The translations under genes and the position numbers were made by a program. A stretch of DNA of 64,000 nt from Bradyrhizobium barranii subsp. barranii. GTDB taxonomy: Bacteria; Pseudomonadota; Alphaproteobacteria; Rhizobiales; Xanthobacteraceae. This document shows positions 1-8,306 of the stretch, piece after piece (the first letter of the stretch is position 1; each line of letters opens with the position of its first letter). The stretch covers positions 6,803,501 to 6,867,500 of the forward strand of contig NZ_CP086136.1 in NCBI RefSeq assembly GCF_017565645.3, written 5' to 3'. A model generated the notes under the pieces. It searched no databases. It was given only the letters and a program-made list of their open reading frames with translations, and had not been told where the DNA came from.

Positions 1-266
1 AAAGTCACGGCGGCGCTCACGATCTGACCTGTTGCAGCGAGGTAGGCCGCCACCGGCTTGATCGGCTCCAGAATGATCACGGGCACGGAAAACAGGGCGA
101 GCGAGGGATAAGGGGACAGCGACCTGATCCAGGTGCGCAACCACTTGAATTCGAAATGCCGCCCAATCCAGCGCGCCATTGGCCGCGCGACGGCCATGAA
201 GACGGCATCCACCAGGAAGTAGATGGCCGCCAGGATGTAAGTAACGGGTTTCAGGATTCGCTTCAC
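1..266 (-). CDS. Membrane protein, C-terminus cut off by the window edge
   Basis: Only the N-terminal 88 codons are visible. The reading frame starts at a GTG (266) preceded by a good GGGAGAGG ribosome binding site and begins VKRILKPVTYILAAIYFLVD. A hydrophobic stretch at about residues 8-26 and another at about 57-75, separated by a basic segment (RWIGRHFEFKWLRTWIR), suggest a small inner-membrane protein with two or more helices. There is no enzymatic motif in the visible part and I do not recognise the family. The gene is oriented out of the window, away from the VOC gene, and is alone in the visible sequence. The start choice rests on the ribosome binding site. Confidence 0.65.
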   Translation of the reverse strand, partial: MKRILKPVTYILAAIYFLVDAVFMAVARPMARWIGRHFEFKWLRTWIRSLSPYPSLALFSVPVIILEPIKPVAAYLAATGQIVSAAVT

Positions 267-361
267 GATACCTCTCCCGTGAAGTGAAAGTCGGAACCTG
301 GGCCTAAGTTTCACCTTAACATGGATAGATCGGGGATTCCCGATGGAACTTTTTGGGCGCC

Positions 362-796
362 TCAGATCTCGGCATAGATTTCCAGCAAATTGCCGTCGGG
401 ATCGCGAAAGAACAGCGTCCCGTGTCCGAACGACTGGTTCGTCGGCGGTGACAGCAGCGCCACGCCCTGCCGCACCAGTTCATCGGCACACTGATCGACC
501 TCGGTCGCGGACACCTTGAAGGCCAGTTGCAGCGAAGCGCTGCCCGCCGGCGTCGGCGCGTCGGCCGCGGTCCGGCTCGGTCTCGCCAGCGCCAGCGTGT
601 TGCCGCCCAGGCCGTACTCGATCCAGTTCGGCGAGAGCTCGCGCAGCAGCGGAAAGGCGAGGACGTCCTCGTAGAACCGGCGCATCGCCGCCATGTCGCG
701 CACGAAGATGACGGTGTAGTCGATCGCGCGAATGGCGTTGAAGGGGGAGCGCCGGTTTGGTTCAGGTGTCTGTTTGTCTGTCATATCGTCGTTCAT
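362..796 (-). CDS. VOC-family (glyoxalase/bleomycin-resistance fold) protein
   Basis: The 144-residue protein carries one vicinal-oxygen-chelate module: the beta strand AIDYTVIFVRDMAAMRRFYEDVL near residues 22-44 and the closing FFRDPDGNLLEIYAEI at the C-terminus, whose last glutamate is the usual metal ligand. The family covers lyases, dioxygenases and resistance proteins, so the substrate cannot be read from sequence. The frame stays open upstream into a palindromic repeat, but that extension (ERSAIRVRARGSPYS) is repeat-derived and not expected to be translated; I start at ATG 796, with ATG 784 as alternative. It follows the alcohol dehydrogenase and DUF5680 genes on the same strand and may be a distal operon member, although the repeat separates it from them. 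Confidence 0.82.
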   Translation of the reverse strand: MNDDMTDKQTPEPNRRSPFNAIRAIDYTVIFVRDMAAMRRFYEDVLAFPLLRELSPNWIEYGLGGNTLALARPSRTAADAPTPAGSASLQLAFKVSATEVDQCADELVRQGVALLSPPTNQSFGHGTLFFRDPDGNLLEIYAEI

Positions 797-811
797 TCCA
801 AACTCTGACTT

Positions 812-892
812 GTAGCCCGTATGAAGCGCAGCGGAATACGGGGAGCCACGGGCTCGAACCCGGATTGCGCTTCGCTCCATCCGGGCTACGGA
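812..892. repeat. Dispersed palindromic repeat, family A (copy 1)
   Basis: Two arms, GTAGCCCGTATGAAGCGCAG and CGCTTCGCTCCATCCGGGCTAC, form an imperfect inverted repeat around a GGGAGCCACGGGCTCGAACCC centre. Related copies lie at 3542-3615 and 4955-5016. It sits between the VOC and DUF5680 genes and provides the upstream reading-frame extension of the former. It could fold into a long hairpin in RNA. Confidence 0.8.
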
Positions 893-896
893 TCAT

Positions 897-1379
897 CTAT
901 CGCAGCAGGCCACCGCTATAGTGCAGCTCATGAAGCGGCGCGCCATCATGCCGCGCGATCGTCTCGACGCCATGGAAACGATCGAGCGAACCCTCGACCT
1001 CGTTGCGGTAGACCATGCCCGCCTGCTCGAACAGGCGCGGTCCCCGATAAGGCTCCTCGACGCTTACGCCCAACAGCGCCTGGCGCAGGAATTTGTAGAT
1101 CTCGAGCAGCGTGGACCGATCCGTGATGTCCGCGCGGGCGCCGCCGCTGTAGCTCATCGACCAGATGACACGGTCATCCCGTGACACGGTCTCTTGGCCA
1201 ACGAAAAACCCCATCCCGAAATAGATATCGCGATAGGCATAAGGTGGCGCGCGATGCTCGAGCTGCTTGGAGCCGGCGAGCAGCGGCGCGGCCACGGTCG
1301 CGTCGTCGTCCAGCCCCGCATAGGTGCGCCGCTTGGCTTCGACCAGGAACGCAGCGAGATCGGGTGGAATGGACGGCAT
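897..1379 (-). CDS. DUF5680 domain-containing protein
   Basis: The 160-residue protein begins MPSIPPDLAAFLVEAKRRTYAG and contains the DUF5680 signatures as I remember them: an N-terminal helix ending in K(R)xTYA, a central LEHRAPPYAYRDIYFGMGFFVGQETV block (about residues 40-65) and VIWSMSYSGG (about 71-80). Function is unknown; relatives are often small cytosolic proteins or are fused to XRE regulators. The start codon lies three bases after the stop of the upstream alcohol dehydrogenase, so the two are almost certainly co-transcribed and perhaps translationally coupled. No catalytic residues can be assigned. Confidence 0.75.
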   Translation of the reverse strand: MPSIPPDLAAFLVEAKRRTYAGLDDDATVAAPLLAGSKQLEHRAPPYAYRDIYFGMGFFVGQETVSRDDRVIWSMSYSGGARADITDRSTLLEIYKFLRQALLGVSVEEPYRGPRLFEQAGMVYRNEVEGSLDRFHGVETIARHDGAPLHELHYSGGLLR

Positions 1380-1382
1380 TGT

Positions 1383-2534
1383 CTAGTCCACCAATTCCGG
1401 CCACGGCACGATGGTCGATTTCACCGTCTTCATCGCCATCGCATCCCTCACTGCCTGCGCGACGCCCGCTTCCGTGAACGGATAGATCGTCTGCATCTTC
1501 AGCCAGGGATATTTGTCACGCGTGCGGTAGAGCATGTCGACGCCGAGCGGCAGATCGTTGCCGGTAAAGCCCCAGGATCCCAGCACGTTGAGGTCCTTGG
1601 TGCAGATGCGGTGCCAGGAGGTCTCGATCGAGCCGGCATCGGTGAACTGACCCATCTCGACATAGGTGCCGCCGTCGCGCAGCATCTCGATGCCTTCGGG
1701 GCCGGCTGTCGGATGTCCCGAGCAATCCATCACGAGATCGGCGCCGAAGTGACCTACGATCTCGCGGACGCGCGCGATGCGCTCCTGCGGCGATTTGATC
1801 TCCTCGATGTTGACCGTCGCCTCCGCGCCGAACTCGCGCGCGAGCTTGAGCCGCGGCTCCTCCGGCGCGCCGACGCAGATCACGCGCCCCGCTCCCATCT
1901 CCTTGGCGGCCGCGACCGCGAGAATGCCGATCGGACCCGAGCCCTGGATCACCACCGTGTCGCCCCAGGAAAAACCACCGGCGCGACTGGCGCGGTTGAA
2001 GGCGCGGATGCAGGAGGTCAGCGGCTCCGAGAGCGCGCCCAGCCGCAACGACATGTCGTCGGGCAGCTTGTAGATCTTGGTGCCCGGCAGCATCTCGAGA
2101 TCGACATAGACATATTCGGCCCAGCCGCCCCACATGTGCGGCGCCTTGTCGAAGCCGAGATAGCGGCCGTAATAGACCGGCGTCAGGCACTTGTTGGCGG
2201 TCTGCGGATAGTGGATGCAGTAATAGCAATGGCCGCAGGGCATCAGCGGCGGGATCATCACTTTTGATCCGACCTTCAACGGCTTGCTCATGAAGTCCTC
2301 GGTGAATTCGTCGCCGCATTCGACGATGATTCCGCCGAGCTCGTGGCCGAGCGTGAACGGCCAGGGTAACGGCTTCGGCCAATGCCCTTTGAGAATGTGC
2401 AGATCGGTGCCGCAGACGCCGCAGGCGCCGACCTTGATCAGCGCAGCCTTTTTGCCGACCTTCGGCCATGGCACGGTCTTGATGACGGGCTCCGAGCCCG
2501 GTCCTGCGTGAGTGCAGACGCGGATCTGGTCCAT
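1383..2534 (-). CDS. Zinc-dependent alcohol dehydrogenase (MDR superfamily)
   Basis: A 383-residue medium-chain dehydrogenase. Visible residues are catalytic zinc ligands Cys41 (GVCGTD) and His64/Glu65 (GHE), structural zinc cysteines Cys100, Cys103, Cys106 and Cys116, and the Rossmann motif GSGPIG at about 199-204 for NAD(P)H. It should oxidise an alcohol or polyol to a ketone or aldehyde; the fold resembles threonine/sorbitol-type dehydrogenases, and the substrate is unknown. The start ATG is preceded by GAGGA at proper spacing. It is the first gene of a minus-strand group with the DUF5680 and perhaps VOC genes. Confidence 0.88.
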   Translation of the reverse strand: MDQIRVCTHAGPGSEPVIKTVPWPKVGKKAALIKVGACGVCGTDLHILKGHWPKPLPWPFTLGHELGGIIVECGDEFTEDFMSKPLKVGSKVMIPPLMPCGHCYYCIHYPQTANKCLTPVYYGRYLGFDKAPHMWGGWAEYVYVDLEMLPGTKIYKLPDDMSLRLGALSEPLTSCIRAFNRASRAGGFSWGDTVVIQGSGPIGILAVAAAKEMGAGRVICVGAPEEPRLKLAREFGAEATVNIEEIKSPQERIARVREIVGHFGADLVMDCSGHPTAGPEGIEMLRDGGTYVEMGQFTDAGSIETSWHRICTKDLNVLGSWGFTGNDLPLGVDMLYRTRDKYPWLKMQTIYPFTEAGVAQAVRDAMAMKTVKSTIVPWPELVD

Positions 2535-2665
2535 GGGTGTGTCCTCGCGGCCTGCTTGTTATGATTGATTGGTGCGGCCGACGATCAGCCTATGACAGCC
2601 GTGGGGCGTTGCAAATACCGAGGTGCATACCTCAAATGCACCGGGGCAGAAGGTTCACTGTTCTC

Positions 2666-3304
2666 TCAACTTGCGCGAGGAGGGGCTCTCTCAAGACCTT
2701 CGCTGGTCATGCCCTGCTCGCTCAGGAGCCAAACCGCAGGACTTGCAGTTTCGCTGAACATGGTCGCCAACACGTCCAGACCGCTCGTTTCACGTTTCAG
2801 GCTGCGCACGGTCGCACGATGCACCACACGTCGAAATGCAACCGTCGGCGTCGTGTCGCGCTCGTCGCGGATCATCACCCAAGTGCTCAGCTTATCGTCG
2901 ATATAGGAGACTGTGGTTCGCCTCAGGGCTTCGAGGTCAACCTCGCTGGCCTTCATCACTTCCGAGGCATCCGGATCGTCCAGCAGCGCAAGCAAGAGAT
3001 GCTCCAGCGTCGCAAACTCGTGCTTTCGCGCTTTGGCGTAAGTGAGAGCCCTGTTCAGAGTCAGATCGAGCTCGCGGGTAAATCCCGAAGGCCATTTGAT
3101 GCTCGCACGCGGTGGCTGAGCCGAGGCCGTGTCAGACGCCGTCGGTCCGCGTCGGATCGCGGCAGCAAGCGTATTCCAGTCAGCCAAGCCAAACAGCTCG
3201 GCGGTCAGCTCAAGGCTTTCGGCGACCGAAATCTTGAGACCTTTGGAGGCGAGAGAGGCGCGCAGCGTGCGCGCCATAGCTTTAGCATCGCGAAAGTCGC
3301 GCAT
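2666..3304 (-). CDS. Free-standing ClpA-type N-domain protein
   Basis: A 212-residue protein without any AAA+ module. Residues 1-52 form a small helical domain (MRDFRDAKAMARTLRASL ... DWNTLAAAI) like that found at the ends of some glyoxalase-superfamily proteins. Residues about 76-198 are a double Clp_N repeat close to the ClpA N-domain: LDLTLNRALTYAKARKHEF, ATLEHLLLALLDDPDASEV and PTVAFRRVVHRATV. Glu96 and Glu101 in HEFATLEH align with E. coli ClpA Glu23 and Glu28, which contact the adaptor ClpS. It could sequester ClpS or bind N-degron proteins, but this is inference. It is monocistronic, with its start next to ACTCC(plus strand), that is a GGAGT binding site. Confidence 0.82.
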   Translation of the reverse strand: MRDFRDAKAMARTLRASLASKGLKISVAESLELTAELFGLADWNTLAAAIRRGPTASDTASAQPPRASIKWPSGFTRELDLTLNRALTYAKARKHEFATLEHLLLALLDDPDASEVMKASEVDLEALRRTTVSYIDDKLSTWVMIRDERDTTPTVAFRRVVHRATVRSLKRETSGLDVLATMFSETASPAVWLLSEQGMTSEGLERAPPRAS

Positions 3305-3541
3305 GGCTTACTCCTTTGCTTGAACACTTCGGGAAGCCAGTGCTTGCGTTGCTGACCCGTTGTTCGGCAAAGGGGCCAAGACGATGCATGCGATACGTTC
3401 ACCATCCCGTAAAGGGTGCAAGCGGCAGGTCGTATCCACCTGAAAGAAAGGTGGCTCGACGGCCGCCAAGTGTCAATACTGACGACTCGCGCAAACCCGT
3501 AAATGCCTACACCCGGACGCTGGGTTAGGATGAGACGGCTC
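3305..3541. other. Intergenic stretch without a supported gene
   Basis: With the following repeat this makes a gap of about 320 bases between the ClpN-like gene (transcribed leftwards) and the acetyltransferase (rightwards). It should hold both promoters. I see no convincing reading frame, RNA fold or operator. Confidence 0.5.
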
Positions 3542-3615
3542 CTAGCCCGTATGGCGCAGCGTGGAATGCGGGACAGGCGGTCCCGGATTACGCTTACGCT
3601 CCATCCGGGCTACGA
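3542..3615. repeat. Dispersed palindromic repeat, family A (copy 2)
   Basis: CTAGCCCGTATGGCGCAGCG pairs imperfectly with CGCTTACGCTCCATCCGGGC around a GGGACAGGCGGTCCC centre, the same arrangement as at 812-892. It ends two bases before the ribosome binding site of the acetyltransferase gene, so its hairpin would lie in or next to that gene's leader. Confidence 0.8.
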
Positions 3616-3630
3616 TCGAGGATGATGCCG

Positions 3631-4110
3631 ATGCTACGTGACTATCAGCCGACTGATGCGGAAGCGATCGTGCGCGTCGCTCTCGCGGCTTTCGCGCAAT
3701 TCGAGCAGGATTATTCCGACTGGCCGTTGTTTACGACCCATGTCGCGAAAATGCCGGAGCTTGCCAAAACCGGCGAGATCATCGTCGCCGAGGATGGCGG
3801 CCAGATCGTCGGCGCCGTCGCCTATGTCGGTCCGCAAGCCCCGAAGCCGGCCTTCTTCGATCCGGCCTGGCCGATCATCCGCATGCTGGTGGTTGATCCG
3901 GCCGCGCGCAGCAAGGGCATCGGCCGACAATTGACCGAAGAATGCCTGCGCCGCGCCGAGCGCGACCGGTCGCCGGTCATCGCCCTGCACACAACGCCGA
4001 TCATGACGGTCGCATTGCCGATGTATCAGCGGATGGGATTTACCAGGGTTCGCGAGGCGCCGGATATTCTGGGCGTGCCCTATGCGGTTTACGTCAAGGC
4101 GCTGGGGTAG
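3631..4110 (+). CDS. GNAT-family N-acetyltransferase
   Basis: A 159-residue single-domain acetyltransferase. It starts with the typical LRDYQPTDAEAIVRV strand-helix, has the acetyl-CoA-binding motif A at about residues 88-102 (MLVVDPAARSKGIGRQL, with the RxxGIG/A loop) and the C-terminal YQRMGFTRVREAPD strand (motif B). The acceptor amine is unknown. Three in-frame ATGs occur at 3622, 3625 and 3631; CGAGG at 3617-3621 is best spaced for 3631, so I use that one. The gene stands between a family A repeat and an alpha/beta hydrolase on the same strand. Confidence 0.87.
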   Translation: MLRDYQPTDAEAIVRVALAAFAQFEQDYSDWPLFTTHVAKMPELAKTGEIIVAEDGGQIVGAVAYVGPQAPKPAFFDPAWPIIRMLVVDPAARSKGIGRQLTEECLRRAERDRSPVIALHTTPIMTVALPMYQRMGFTRVREAPDILGVPYAVYVKALG

Positions 4111-4147
4111 GATGGCGTCGGCGTTGATTCTTTGACAGTCGTTGCGA

Positions 4148-4945
4148 ATGACAAACTGGACGAGCCGAACCTGCGCGGCAAATGGCATCGACATCCATTA
4201 TTTACGGACCGGGGACGACAAGCCTGCGCTGATTGCGCTGCATGGTCTGACCGGAAGCGGCGCCTGCTGGACACCGCTGGCGCGCGCTCTCGAGGACGGC
4301 TACGACGTCATCATGCCCTCTGCGAGAGGACATGGCGCGTCGAGCGCACCGTCCGGCGGGTATCGGTACTGCGATCTCGCAGACGACGTCATCGGCCTCA
4401 TTGACGCGCTCGGGCTGACTGCCCCGATCCTGCTCGGCCATTCCATGGGCGGCATGACCGCTGCCGTGGTTGCGAGCGAGATGGGTACGGCCATTCGCAG
4501 CGTTATCCTCGCCGATCCGACCTTCCTGCCACCGGAGCGCCAGCGCGAGGTTTACGAGAGTGATGTCGCCGAGCAGCATCGCCGGCTTCTGGGGCAGGAC
4601 AAGGATGAGGTACTGGCCGAGGCCCGGCGGCGGCATCCGCACCGCTCATCCGAGCTGCTTGACCTGATCGTTGATGCGCGGCTGCGGACCGAGATCAGCG
4701 CCTTCGAGGTTCTCACGCCGCCGAACCCGGATTATCGCGAGCTTGTCAAAGCCATTGCCGTGCCGAGCCTGCTTGTCATCGGAGACAATGGCGTTGTCTC
4801 CGTCGAGACGGCGCGGGAGCTGCAGGGGCTCAATCAACACCTCCGCCATGAGGTGATCGCGAATGCGGGCCATGGGTTGCCATATGACAAGCCGGATGAG
4901 TTTGCTGCGGTGGTCAGGTCGTTTCTGGCGACGGAGATCGCGTGA
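4148..4945 (+). CDS. Alpha/beta-hydrolase
   Basis: A 265-residue hydrolase with HGLTGSG oxyanion region at 32-38, nucleophile elbow GHSMGG (Ser99), the acid in VIGDNG and the catalytic His in NAGHGLPYD near the C-terminus. It is a cytosolic esterase/lyase-type enzyme of the broad alpha/beta family; the substrate is unknown. The ATG at 4148 is used; a TTG two codons upstream is possible. It begins 37 bases after the acetyltransferase and probably shares its transcript. A degenerate family A repeat follows directly. Confidence 0.85.
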   Translation: MTNWTSRTCAANGIDIHYLRTGDDKPALIALHGLTGSGACWTPLARALEDGYDVIMPSARGHGASSAPSGGYRYCDLADDVIGLIDALGLTAPILLGHSMGGMTAAVVASEMGTAIRSVILADPTFLPPERQREVYESDVAEQHRRLLGQDKDEVLAEARRRHPHRSSELLDLIVDARLRTEISAFEVLTPPNPDYRELVKAIAVPSLLVIGDNGVVSVETARELQGLNQHLRHEVIANAGHGLPYDKPDEFAAVVRSFLATEIA

Positions 4946-4954
4946 CGCGCTGCT

Positions 4955-5016
4955 TCGTAGCCCGCATGGAGCTCTGCGGAATGCGGGGTCGGCGGTCCCG
5001 GGTTGCGGGCTACGGA
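4955..5016. repeat. Dispersed palindromic repeat, family A (decayed copy 3)
   Basis: CGTAGCCCGCATGGAGCTCT is followed by GGAATGCGGGGTCGGCGG and TCCCGGGTTGCGGGCTACGG. The second arm has lost the CGCTTCGCTCCAT segment seen in copies 1 and 2, so this copy is shortened but still palindromic at its ends. Confidence 0.7.
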
Positions 5017-5087
5017 CATACACCCAAGTGTCTTGAGCGGCCGGCGGCGAACGTGTAAGGCCCGAACAGTCCCACCCAGGTGATCGC

Positions 5088-6335
5088 TTGAACCCCCTTC
5101 CCCAAAATCCTGTTGTCGCGTCCGGATCGTTCGCGGCGATGAAGTCGGTGCCGTACCGGCTCCAGTTCATCGCCTACGTGCTGGCGATGATGGCGGACAA
5201 CATCGAGCATGTGATCAGCTATTGGGTGGTGTTCCAAAAATTCCATTCGCCGACGCTGGGGGGCTTTGCCGTGCTGTCGCACTGGCTGCCGTTCCTGCTG
5301 TTCTCGGTCGCGGTCGGCGGGCTCGCCGACCGGTTCGATCCGCGGCGCATCATCCAATGCGGCATGCTGCTGTTCATCGTGGCCTCGGCCGGATGGGGCT
5401 TCTTCTTCATCACCGACACCATCCAGATGTGGCACGCGATGTTGCTGCTGGTGATCCACGGCTGCGCCGGCGTGCTGTGGCAGACGCCGAACCAGCTTCT
5501 GCTCTACGACCTCGTCGGTCCCGCGGATCTTCCGAGCGCGGTGCGCCTGAATGCGATGGCGCGCTATCTCGGCATCCTGGTCGGACCTGCCGTCGGCGGC
5601 GTCATCATGCTCACGCTGGGCACCTCGCACGGCATCATCTTCAACACGCTGTTCTACCTGCCGATGCTGCTGTGGCTGTTCTGGGCGCCGGTGCGCGACA
5701 AGAGCGTCGCGGTGCGGCGCTTCGCCATGCGCGGCCTTGCCGACATCGTGCTGACGATGCGTGCCATCGGCACGCAACCGGTGCTGACCGCAATGACGTG
5801 GCTCGCCGGCCTCACCTCCTTCATGATCGGCAACGCCTATCACGCCCAGATGCCGGGCTTTGCCGGCGATCTCGGCCACGGCGATCCCGGCGTCTCCTAC
5901 AGCGTTCTGCTCGCGGCCGACGCCGCAGGTGCACTGCTCGCCGGCATCGCGCTGGAATCATGGGGACGGTTGAAGGGCACGCCGCGCACCGCGATCATGC
6001 TCGCCATGCTGTGGAGCGTGGCGCTGCTCGGCTTCGCCGCGGTGCGGATCTATCCGGTCGCGATCGTGCTGCTGTTCTTTGCCGGCTTCTTCGAGCTGTC
6101 CTTCAACACCATGGCGCAGGCGCTGGTGCAGTTGAACGCACCGCACGACATCCGCGGCCGCGTCGTGGGTCTTTACAACATGGCCGGCCTCGGCATGCGG
6201 GCCTTCAGTGGCATCACCGTCGGCCTGTTCGGCGCGGCGATCGGCATTCACTGGTCGCTCGGGCTCTCGGCCGCGGTGCTGCTGGCGCTGCTGTGCCTTC
6301 TCTACGGACGCGCGACGAGGAAGACAGCCGGTTGA
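5088..6335 (+). CDS. MFS transporter (EntS/MFS_3-like)
   Basis: A roughly 415-residue major facilitator with about twelve membrane helices. The signature between helices 2 and 3 is GGLADRFDPRRI (about residues 80-91), and the second half repeats GRVVGLYNMAGLGMRAFSG. Such proteins of the enterobactin-exporter-like group move small organic molecules out of the cell with protons; the substrate is unknown. The start used is TTG 5088 with AGG seven bases ahead; ATG 5139 (MKSVPYRLQF) is a serious alternative because the extra residues are not needed for the fold. A second, unrelated MFS gene follows 52 bases downstream. Confidence 0.82.
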   Translation: MNPLPQNPVVASGSFAAMKSVPYRLQFIAYVLAMMADNIEHVISYWVVFQKFHSPTLGGFAVLSHWLPFLLFSVAVGGLADRFDPRRIIQCGMLLFIVASAGWGFFFITDTIQMWHAMLLLVIHGCAGVLWQTPNQLLLYDLVGPADLPSAVRLNAMARYLGILVGPAVGGVIMLTLGTSHGIIFNTLFYLPMLLWLFWAPVRDKSVAVRRFAMRGLADIVLTMRAIGTQPVLTAMTWLAGLTSFMIGNAYHAQMPGFAGDLGHGDPGVSYSVLLAADAAGALLAGIALESWGRLKGTPRTAIMLAMLWSVALLGFAAVRIYPVAIVLLFFAGFFELSFNTMAQALVQLNAPHDIRGRVVGLYNMAGLGMRAFSGITVGLFGAAIGIHWSLGLSAAVLLALLCLLYGRATRKTAG

Positions 6336-6387
6336 CTCTCGTCCCTCTCCACCGCACCTTCGAGAGAGGGCTTGGGGAGATGAGACG

Positions 6388-7554
6388 TTGCGCAATCGCT
6401 GGGGCATTCTTGCGATCCTGTTCGTCGTGCGCCTCACCATCGCGTTCCAGTTCCAGAGCGTGGCCGCTGTCGCGCCGTTGCTGCAACAGACTTTTGGCGT
6501 CGGGCTCGCCGATATCGGCATCCTGATCGGACTCTATTTCACCCCCGGCATCGTGCTGGCGCTGCCGGGCGGCGCGATCGGCCGGACTCTTGGCGACAAG
6601 CCGACGACGATCGCAGCGCTGCTGCTGATGACCGCGGGCAGCCTCGTCATGGCCACCACCGACATCTGGGGCTGGCAGATGGCGGGGCGGCTCGTCTCCG
6701 GCGCCGGCGGCGTGCTGCTGACGGTGCAGCTCACCAAGATGGGCACCGACTGGTTCGCCGGGAAGGAGATCGCGACCGCGATGGCGATCTTCGTCAACTC
6801 CTGGCCGGCCGGCGTCGCGATCTCGCTGCTGGTGCTGCCGGCGATCGGCACGGCCTATGGCGCGAGCGCGGTGTTCCTGGCGGCGGGCGCACTCACGGCC
6901 ATCGGTATTGTGCTGGTCACGCTCTATCAGTCGCCGCCGGGTGCCACAGTCAGCGCGGCCGGCCCAGGCCGGCTCGATCCCCTCGCGCTGCTGGCGGTGA
7001 TCGTCGCGGGCCTGATCTGGGGACTCTTTAATGTCGGCTTCGCCATGATCTTCTCGTTCGGCCCCTCCCTGCTCGCCGAGCGCGGCTGGAGCATTGCGGC
7101 GGCAGGCTCCGCGATCAGCCTCGTGATGTGGCTGTCGGTGATCTCGGTGCCGGCAGGCGGCTATCTCGCCGACCGCTTCAAGCGTCCGCTCACGCTCGCG
7201 ACCGCAGCCAGCCTCATCGTGGCCGGGCTGCTGGCCTGGTTGCCGCGATCGGATGCGGTGATCACGGTCCTCGTCCTGATCGGCCTGATCGGCGGCCATC
7301 CGGCCGGCCCGATCATGAGCCTGGCCGCCCGCGTGCTCGCGCCGGAAACAAGGGCGATCGGCATGGGCGTGTTCTACACTCTCTTCTATGCCGCGATGAT
7401 GCTGGGACCGGCGGTCGCCGGCCGGCTGGCCAAATGGGCCGGGACGGCCGCGGTGGCACTCGACCTCGGCGCGCTGACGGTGCTGGCCTGCCCGCCGCTG
7501 ATGTGGCTTTTCGAGCGCATTGTGTCTGTCCGTAATCGACGCGCCCAATCCTAA
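6388..7554 (+). CDS. MFS transporter (CynX/NimT-like)
   Basis: A 388-residue transporter with twelve predicted helices (RWGILAILFVVRLTIAFQFQSV at the start, then GGAIGRTLGDKP in the helix 2-3 loop). The frame is open further upstream, overlapping the previous MFS gene, but that extension is arginine/cysteine-rich and non-biological; the start is TTG 6388, preceded by GGGGAGA at seven bases. This is a rare, well-supported TTG start. Relatives include cyanate and nitroimidazole transporters; the substrate is not deducible. It probably forms an operon with the MFS gene before it. Confidence 0.82.
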   Translation: MRNRWGILAILFVVRLTIAFQFQSVAAVAPLLQQTFGVGLADIGILIGLYFTPGIVLALPGGAIGRTLGDKPTTIAALLLMTAGSLVMATTDIWGWQMAGRLVSGAGGVLLTVQLTKMGTDWFAGKEIATAMAIFVNSWPAGVAISLLVLPAIGTAYGASAVFLAAGALTAIGIVLVTLYQSPPGATVSAAGPGRLDPLALLAVIVAGLIWGLFNVGFAMIFSFGPSLLAERGWSIAAAGSAISLVMWLSVISVPAGGYLADRFKRPLTLATAASLIVAGLLAWLPRSDAVITVLVLIGLIGGHPAGPIMSLAARVLAPETRAIGMGVFYTLFYAAMMLGPAVAGRLAKWAGTAAVALDLGALTVLACPPLMWLFERIVSVRNRRAQS

Positions 7555-7616
7555 CGCGGCGTTAACCCTGTGCACCTTAGGGTCGTCCCGGACTCCGCCA
7601 GGCGGGGGGTCGGGTT

Positions 7617-8234
7617 GTGAAAATGGCGTTGGCGAACAAAAAATTTCTTCCGGCCGCCGAGGAACGACGGCGTTTCCAGCGGGTGAAGGTTCACCTGCTC
7701 GGCCGCTACATGCTGCCGGACCGCCGGGAATTCCCCTGCCAGGTGATCAACATGTCGCCGGGCGGACTGGCGCTTCTGGCCCCCGGCATCGGCAATGTCG
7801 GCGACCGCGTGGTCGCCTATCTCGACCATATTGGGCGGGTCGAGGGCAAGATCACCCGCATCATCGACAACGGTTTCGCCATGACGGTCGGGGCGACGCC
7901 CCGCAAGCGCGACAAGCTGGCGGCCCAGCTCACCTGGCTTGCCAACCGCGACATCCTCAATCTGCCGGAGGATCGCCGCCACGACCGTATCGTGCCGCGC
8001 AACCCGATCGCGGTGCTGACGCTCGAGGACGGCACCAAGATGACCTGCCGCATCATCGACCTCTCGCTGTCCGGTGCCGCCATTGCCGCGGAGAACCGCC
8101 CGCCGGTGAAATCGATCGTGCTGCTCGGCCGGGTCCAGGGCCGCGTGGTCCGAAACCTCGAGGACGGCTTCGCGCTGGAGTTCATGCACGAGCAGCCGAT
8201 AGAGACTCTCGAAGAGAGCGTTACCGCGCGGTAA
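7617..8234 (+). CDS. Tandem PilZ-domain protein (c-di-GMP effector)
   Basis: A 205-residue cytosolic protein with two PilZ domains. Each has both halves of the c-di-GMP motif: Arg18-xxx-Arg22 with Asn45-x-Ser47-xx-Gly50, and Arg121-xxx-Arg125 with Asp149-x-Ser151-xx-Gly154. PilZ proteins transmit c-di-GMP to motility, polysaccharide or protease systems by direct contact. No output domain is present, so it must act through a partner. GTG 7617 or ATG 7623 may be the start. A strong terminator follows at 8275, so it is a separate unit from the secreted peptidase gene downstream. Confidence 0.88.
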   Translation: MKMALANKKFLPAAEERRRFQRVKVHLLGRYMLPDRREFPCQVINMSPGGLALLAPGIGNVGDRVVAYLDHIGRVEGKITRIIDNGFAMTVGATPRKRDKLAAQLTWLANRDILNLPEDRRHDRIVPRNPIAVLTLEDGTKMTCRIIDLSLSGAAIAAENRPPVKSIVLLGRVQGRVVRNLEDGFALEFMHEQPIETLEESVTAR

Positions 8235-8274
8235 AGCGCAAGGACGCTAAAACGCCTGTATTTCCAGCCCTGAA

Positions 8275-8306
8275 GGCGGCCTCCGCGATGCGGACGCCGC
8301 CTTTTT
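8275..8306 (+). terminator. Rho-independent terminator of the PilZ gene
   Basis: A 12-base-pair stem (GGCGGCCTCCGC with GCGGACGCCGCC, one mismatch), loop GAT, followed by TTTTT. It lies 40 bases after the PilZ stop codon. Confidence 0.85.

Noticed and set aside
796..880. N-terminal extension of the VOC protein.
   Set aside because: The codons 797-880 are encoded by a palindromic repeat element, so the frame is open by accident; translation should start at 796.
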